Source: Pseudolysinimonas_A sp044239695
Lineage (GTDB): Bacteria; Actinomycetota; Actinomycetes; Actinomycetales; Microbacteriaceae
Direction of reading: 5' to 3'
Assembly (NCBI RefSeq): GCF_044239695.1
Contig: NZ_JBIIAW010000098.1
Location: forward strand, 1 to 10,076
Length of the DNA stretch: 10,076 nt
The notes beneath the pieces were generated by a model. That model searched no databases and was not told where the DNA came from. It saw nothing but the letters and a program-made list of their open reading frames with translations. How positions within the stretch are numbered: position 1 is the first letter of the stretch; each line of letters begins with the position of its first letter. Shown one piece after another: positions 6,842 to 10,076 of the stretch. The translations under genes and the position numbers were made by a program.

Positions 6842-8241
6842 TGGCGAAGCTCTGGGGGGCGCGGTTCGAGGGCGGACCCGCCCCCGAACTCGCCGCCCTG
6901 AGCCGCAGCACGCACTTCGACTGGGTGCTGGCGCGCTACGACCTCGCCGGCTCGCACGCGCACGCGACGGCGCTCGCCGCCGCAGGTCACCTGACGGCTG
7001 CCGAGGAGCAGGCGATGCACGACGGGCTCGACGAGCTCGCCCGACGCGTCGAGTCCGGGGAGCTGGTCGCATCGGATGACGACGAAGACGTGCACGGCGC
7101 CCTCGAGGCCGCCCTCGTGGCGGTCGTCGGGCCGGAACTGGGCGGCAAGTTGCGCGCCGGCCGCAGCCGCAACGATCAGATCGCCACGCTCATCCGACTG
7201 TTCCTGCTCGACCACGCCGCGATCATCTCCCGCGACGTCGTGCGGCTGATCGACGCCATCGCGGGGGCGGCGTCCGCGCACCCCGCCGCCGTCATGCCGG
7301 GCCGCACGCACCTGCAGCACGCGCAGCCGATCCTGCTCGCCCACCACCTGCTCGCCCACGCCTGGCCGCTCGTCCGCGACCTCGAGCGGCTGCGCGACTG
7401 GCGGGTACGGGCGCAGGCCTCGCCCTACGGCGCCGGGGCACTGGCCGGCGGAGCCCTCGGCCTCGACCCCGCTCTCGTCGCCCGGGAGCTCGGGCTCGGC
7501 GACCCGCTGCCCAACTCGATCGACGCGACGAGCGCCCGGGATGTCGTGGCCGAGTTCGCCTACGTGGCCGCCCAGATCGGCGTCGACCTCTCGCGCTTCG
7601 CCGAAGACGTCATCCTCTGGACGACGCGCGAGTTCGGCTTCGCCCGCCTCGACGACGCCTACTCGACCGGCTCGAGCATCATGCCGCAGAAGAAGAACCC
7701 CGACATCGCCGAACTCGCCCGCGGCAAGGCGGGGCGGCTCGTCGGCAATCTCACCGGGCTGCTGACGACCCTCAAGGGGCTCCCGCTCGCGTACAACCGC
7801 GACCTGCAGGAGGACAAGGAGCCGGTCTTCGACTCCGTCGCGACCCTCGAGCTCGTGCTGCCCGCGTTCGCCGGGATGATCGAGACCCTCACTTTCGACC
7901 AGGAGCGGATGCGCGACCTCGCCCCGCAGGGCTTCTCGCTTGCGACCGACGTCGCCGACCACCTGGTGCGGCAGGGCGTGCCGTTCCGCGAGGCGCACGA
8001 GATCGCCGGCGCCCTCGTGCGGTTCTGCGAGGAGCGCGGCCTCGACCTGGACGAACCGACGGATGCCGACTACGCGGCGATCGACGCCCGCCTGACCCCC
8101 GACGTGCGCTCCGTGCTCACGGTCGACGGCTCGATCGCGTCGCGGTCGGGCATCGGCGGCACGGCGCCCGAGCGCGTCGCCGAACAGCTCGCGGCCCTGA
8201 CCGCGGCCGTGCACGCCCTCGTCCTCAAGGAGACCTCATGA
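6841..8241 (+). CDS. argH: Argininosuccinate lyase, 466 aa
   Basis: Last step of the pathway: splits argininosuccinate to arginine and fumarate. Member of the fumarase/aspartase superfamily. Landmarks: LWGARFEGG near the N-terminus, GRSRNDQIAT (108-116), GRTHLQHAQP (154-163, with the catalytic-region His), and the superfamily signature GSSIMPQKKNP (277-287) carrying the catalytic Ser loop. The C-terminal helical domain follows, ending with the RSGIGGTAPERV block. Length matches the family. The GTG at 6841 is chosen because conserved sequence starts directly after it and it overlaps the argG stop by one base; the purine run GGGGGAG (6832-6838) lies close upstream. At the 3' end it overlaps the next small gene as ATGA. 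Confidence 0.98.
   Translation: MAKLWGARFEGGPAPELAALSRSTHFDWVLARYDLAGSHAHATALAAAGHLTAAEEQAMHDGLDELARRVESGELVASDDDEDVHGALEAALVAVVGPELGGKLRAGRSRNDQIATLIRLFLLDHAAIISRDVVRLIDAIAGAASAHPAAVMPGRTHLQHAQPILLAHHLLAHAWPLVRDLERLRDWRVRAQASPYGAGALAGGALGLDPALVARELGLGDPLPNSIDATSARDVVAEFAYVAAQIGVDLSRFAEDVILWTTREFGFARLDDAYSTGSSIMPQKKNPDIAELARGKAGRLVGNLTGLLTTLKGLPLAYNRDLQEDKEPVFDSVATLELVLPAFAGMIETLTFDQERMRDLAPQGFSLATDVADHLVRQGVPFREAHEIAGALVRFCEERGLDLDEPTDADYAAIDARLTPDVRSVLTVDGSIASRSGIGGTAPERVAEQLAALTAAVHALVLKETS
8227..8232 (+). promoter_or_regulatory. Ribosome binding site of the 63-aa gene, inside argH
   Basis: AAGGAG lies 5 nt before the ATG at 8238, inside the last codons of argH. This good Shine-Dalgarno, together with the ATGA overlap, is the main sign that the 63-aa reading frame is translated. 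Confidence 0.75.
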
Positions 8242-8429
8242 GCCTGTCGGGCAACAGCAGCCGGGACGACCGCAAGGCGGCCGCTCGCGACGCCTGGAAG
8301 GCGAAGCATGACGCCCAGGCGCCGCGGCGTGCCTGGGTGATGCCGCTGTTCGTGGGGGTCGCCGTCACGGTGCTCGTCGGGGCGCTGCTCGCGACGTCGC
8401 TCCTCGGGCTCGACCTCTGGTCGCGCTGA
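8238..8429 (+). CDS. Small one-TM membrane protein of unknown function, 63 aa
   Basis: I do not recognise a family. The first ~32 residues are hydrophilic and basic (about eight Arg/Lys against four Asp). One hydrophobic segment follows at about 34-57, then a short tail ending DLWSR. The positive-inside rule predicts a cytoplasmic N-terminus and a short external C-terminus. Translation is supported by AAGGAG 5 nt before the ATG, a 4-bp ATGA overlap with argH, and base use like its neighbours. Its stop TGA (8427-8429) overlaps the proposed CTG start of the glycosylase downstream, so it may couple argH to that gene. No catalytic or metal-binding residues are seen. It could be a genus-level conserved small membrane protein; a role in arginine synthesis or DNA repair cannot be read from the sequence. 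Confidence 0.75.
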   Translation: MSLSGNSSRDDRKAAARDAWKAKHDAQAPRRAWVMPLFVGVAVTVLVGALLATSLLGLDLWSR

Positions 8430-9016
8430 CCCGCTTCCTCGCCCGGCCGGCCACACAGGTCGCGCCGCTGATGCTCGGCGGCATCCTGCACGGCCGCGGG
8501 ACGAGCCTGCGCATCACCGAGGTCGAGGCCTACCTCGGCCCGCAGGACCCCGGGTCGCACGCCTACCGGGGCATGACCCGTCGTAACGCGATCATGTTCG
8601 GCCCGGCGGGACACCTCTACGTGTACTTCACCTACGGCATGCACGTCTGCGCGAACATCGTCTGCGGCGCCGACGGCGAGCCGACGGCCGTGCTGCTCCG
8701 CGCCGGCGAGGTGGTGTCGGGCCTCGATGAGGCACGCGCCCGCCGCACGACCTCGAAGACTGATGCCGACCTCGCGCGCGGTCCGGCCCGGCTCTGTGTC
8801 GCGCTCGGCATCACCCTCGCTGACGACGGTGCCGACCTCGCGACCGGACCGCTGCGATTCGAGCCGCCCCGGCATCCCGCCGCCGTCGTCGCGTCGGGGC
8901 CCCGCACCGGGGTGTCGGGCGCCGGGGGATCGGGCGACTACCCGTGGCGCTTCTGGGTGCCGGGCGATCCGACGGTGTCGCCGTACAAGCGGTCGGCGCC
9001 GACGACGCGCAGCTGA
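8426..9016 (+). CDS. DNA-3-methyladenine glycosylase (AAG/MPG family), non-standard start
   Basis: Base-excision repair enzyme that removes alkylated purines such as 3-methyladenine by base flipping. Counting from 8426 (196 aa), the human AAG active-site residues line up: Glu34 in TEVEAY (Glu125), Tyr36 (Tyr127), His45 (His136), Tyr67 in YVYFTYGM (Tyr159), Asn77 (Asn169) and Arg92 in VLLRA (Arg182). The C-terminal PWRFWVPGDPTVSPYKR is typical of bacterial members. The start is the problem. The only ATG (8471) would drop a conserved-looking lead (TRFLARPATQVAP), and there is no ATG, GTG or TTG in frame between it and the stop at 8309-8311. A CTG at 8426 overlaps the previous TGA as CTGA, matching the overlaps elsewhere. 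If CTG is not used, the gene is 8471-9016 (181 aa). Family is secure, start uncertain. Confidence 0.9.
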   Translation: MTRFLARPATQVAPLMLGGILHGRGTSLRITEVEAYLGPQDPGSHAYRGMTRRNAIMFGPAGHLYVYFTYGMHVCANIVCGADGEPTAVLLRAGEVVSGLDEARARRTTSKTDADLARGPARLCVALGITLADDGADLATGPLRFEPPRHPAAVVASGPRTGVSGAGGSGDYPWRFWVPGDPTVSPYKRSAPTTRS

Positions 9017-9020
9017 TCGC

Positions 9021-10076
9021 TCAGCCCGCGCGCAGGGCGACCGCGAGACCGTCGACCGCGCGCTCGAGTCGCACGAGCCCGTGCTCGGGCGTCGTCGGCG
9101 TGCCGCTCTCGCCGGCGCCGTCGCGGCGGAAGTCGGGCCCGCCCCGCAGCTCCGCGCGCACGCCGGCGACCTTCGCGCCGACGGCGTCGACCGCGACGCT
9201 GTAGCCGGGCTTGTCGACCACCCGGGCGCGGTAGTCGTGCACCGCGGACCGGAGTTCGCGGGCGACCACCGCACCCGCGCCGATCTGCTCGGCGAGGATG
9301 CCTTCCGCTTTCGACAGCGGCCAGCCGCGACGCGAGGACTTCGCCTCCGAGCGCAGCACCTCGAACCGCTCGAAGGCGACCCGCCCGGCCAGCGTGACCT
9401 CTTCCGACCGCGCTCCCGACGACATCCCGGTCAACGTCTCCTGCACCTGTGCCATGACCTCGTCGGCCTGGCGTCGCAGGGTCTCTCCGAGGCGGGCGGG
9501 CAGGACGGCGAATCCGACACCCGCTCCGATCACGGCGCCCACCCCGGTCAGCGCCAGGCGGGTGGGCAGGGTCTCGACGACGTCGTCGGTCGTCTGGCCG
9601 AAGAGCACGGTGACGAGCACCGTGAGCGCGAAGACGCTCACGCCGTAGGCCAGTTCGGCCGCGTACTGCTGCACGAACATCGCCATGAGCGCGACGACGG
9701 CGAGCAGGAGGAGGTTGTCGTGGACGAGGAGCGACAGCCCGACGCCGACGGGGAGCCCGCCGAGCGCGCCGAGCACCCGTCGGTAGCCCTTGCTCAACGA
9801 CGAGGCGCCGGAGGTCCAGCCGAAGACCATCACCGCGGCGGCCCCGACCGCCCAGTACCAGTGACGCGGGTCGATGAACTGCGCGGCCGCGAGCGACAGC
9901 GCGACGGCGACGAGGAGCTGGGTCGCGATCGAGAGCAGGCTGCGGGCGGCGCGGCGCCAGTCGAGGCGAGGCGGCGCATACGGCTGATCGAGAGCGGGGG
10001 AGCGACCCGGAACCGTCGAACGCGCCACGGCGAGTTCGGGAGCCTGCAGCAGCGGGTCGCGCACGAGGGCCTCGAG
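9021..10076 (-). CDS. FUSC-family six-TM membrane protein, possibly 5' truncated by the window
   Basis: Resembles fusaric-acid-resistance/aromatic-acid-efflux type (FUSC_2) inner-membrane proteins; substrate unknown. Counting from the GTG at 10064 (347 aa), six hydrophobic segments lie at about 42-63, 68-85, 97-114, 117-135, 138-156 and 167-188. The FUSC-like GWTSGASSLSKGYRRVLGALGG falls between the second and third. After residue 190 a soluble helical tail of about 155 residues follows, ending in Ala/Leu-rich coiled segments. The frame is open to the window edge. GTG at 10064 has a GAGG 5 nt upstream and may be the true start; GTG at 10028 is also possible, or the gene may continue as the second half of a two-domain FUSC protein. 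It converges on the glycosylase gene, with only 4 bp between the stops. Confidence 0.85.
   Translation of the reverse strand, partial: LEALVRDPLLQAPELAVARSTVPGRSPALDQPYAPPRLDWRRAARSLLSIATQLLVAVALSLAAAQFIDPRHWYWAVGAAAVMVFGWTSGASSLSKGYRRVLGALGGLPVGVGLSLLVHDNLLLLAVVALMAMFVQQYAAELAYGVSVFALTVLVTVLFGQTTDDVVETLPTRLALTGVGAVIGAGVGFAVLPARLGETLRRQADEVMAQVQETLTGMSSGARSEEVTLAGRVAFERFEVLRSEAKSSRRGWPLSKAEGILAEQIGAGAVVARELRSAVHDYRARVVDKPGYSVAVDAVGAKVAGVRAELRGGPDFRRDGAGESGTPTTPEHGLVRLERAVDGLAVALRAG

Noticed and set aside
6739..8214. Long minus-strand frame (491 aa) opposite argH, and similar long antisense frames opposite argJ, argB, argD, argF and argG
   Set aside because: High-GC genes produce long antisense frames. 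The translations are Arg/Asp/Gly-rich with no fold motifs, while the opposite strand carries unmistakable arg enzymes.
8238..9016. Possible programmed frameshift fusing the 63-aa TM protein to the glycosylase
   Set aside because: A -1 shift would join the frames, but there is no slippery heptamer or obvious stem before the TGA at 8427, and a coupled CTG start explains the overlap more simply.
1..10076. CRISPR array, tRNA/rRNA gene, insertion sequence, attachment site or new defence system
   Set aside because: No repeat-spacer pattern, tRNA arms, terminal inverted repeats, transposase or nuclease motifs were seen; coding is continuous housekeeping metabolism with uniform base use.

Overview
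The window is high-GC DNA (roughly 70% by eye) with GTG/ATG starts, strong third-position G/C bias and very tight gene packing. The gene order argC-J-B-D-F ... argG-H is the actinobacterial arginine cluster. The helper proteins are a Pro/Ala/Tyr-rich three-TM protein, a 63-aa one-TM protein and a FUSC protein. Together these suggest an actinobacterium, probably a member of Microbacteriaceae; the family assignment is inference from order and style, not from a search.

Layout. (1) 1-4928, plus strand: the 3' part of argC, then argJ, argB, argD and argF, each overlapping the next by 4 bp (GTGA or ATGA), so almost certainly one translationally coupled transcript. (2) 4952-5590, minus strand: a small membrane protein gene (probably DUF6264), convergent with argF. 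It sits where argR lies in the mycobacterial/corynebacterial order argCJBDFRGH. (3) 5591-5644: a 54-bp divergent intergenic region serving that gene and argG. (4) 5645-9016, plus strand: argG, argH, a 63-aa one-TM protein and a DNA-3-methyladenine glycosylase, again with overlaps of 1-4 bp. (5) 9021-10076, minus strand: a FUSC-family membrane protein running to, and perhaps past, the window edge, convergent with the glycosylase after 4 bp.

Function. The seven arg enzymes cover acetyl-cycle arginine synthesis. ArgJ moves the acetyl group from N-acetylornithine to glutamate. ArgB phosphorylates N-acetylglutamate, ArgC reduces it and ArgD transaminates it to N-acetylornithine. ArgF makes citrulline from ornithine, and ArgG and ArgH convert citrulline to arginine. 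ArgB carries the N-terminal helix and C-terminal signature of the arginine-inhibited form, so feedback at ArgB is a likely control point. No ArgR gene is present and I saw no convincing ARG box.

I found no new defence system, mobile element, CRISPR array or RNA gene. The points most worth a second look are the glycosylase start (homology runs upstream of the only ATG to a CTG that overlaps the previous stop as CTGA), the coupled 63-aa membrane protein, the missing argR, and a candidate leaderless promoter for the minus-strand membrane gene. No intergenic stretch exceeds 54 bp.
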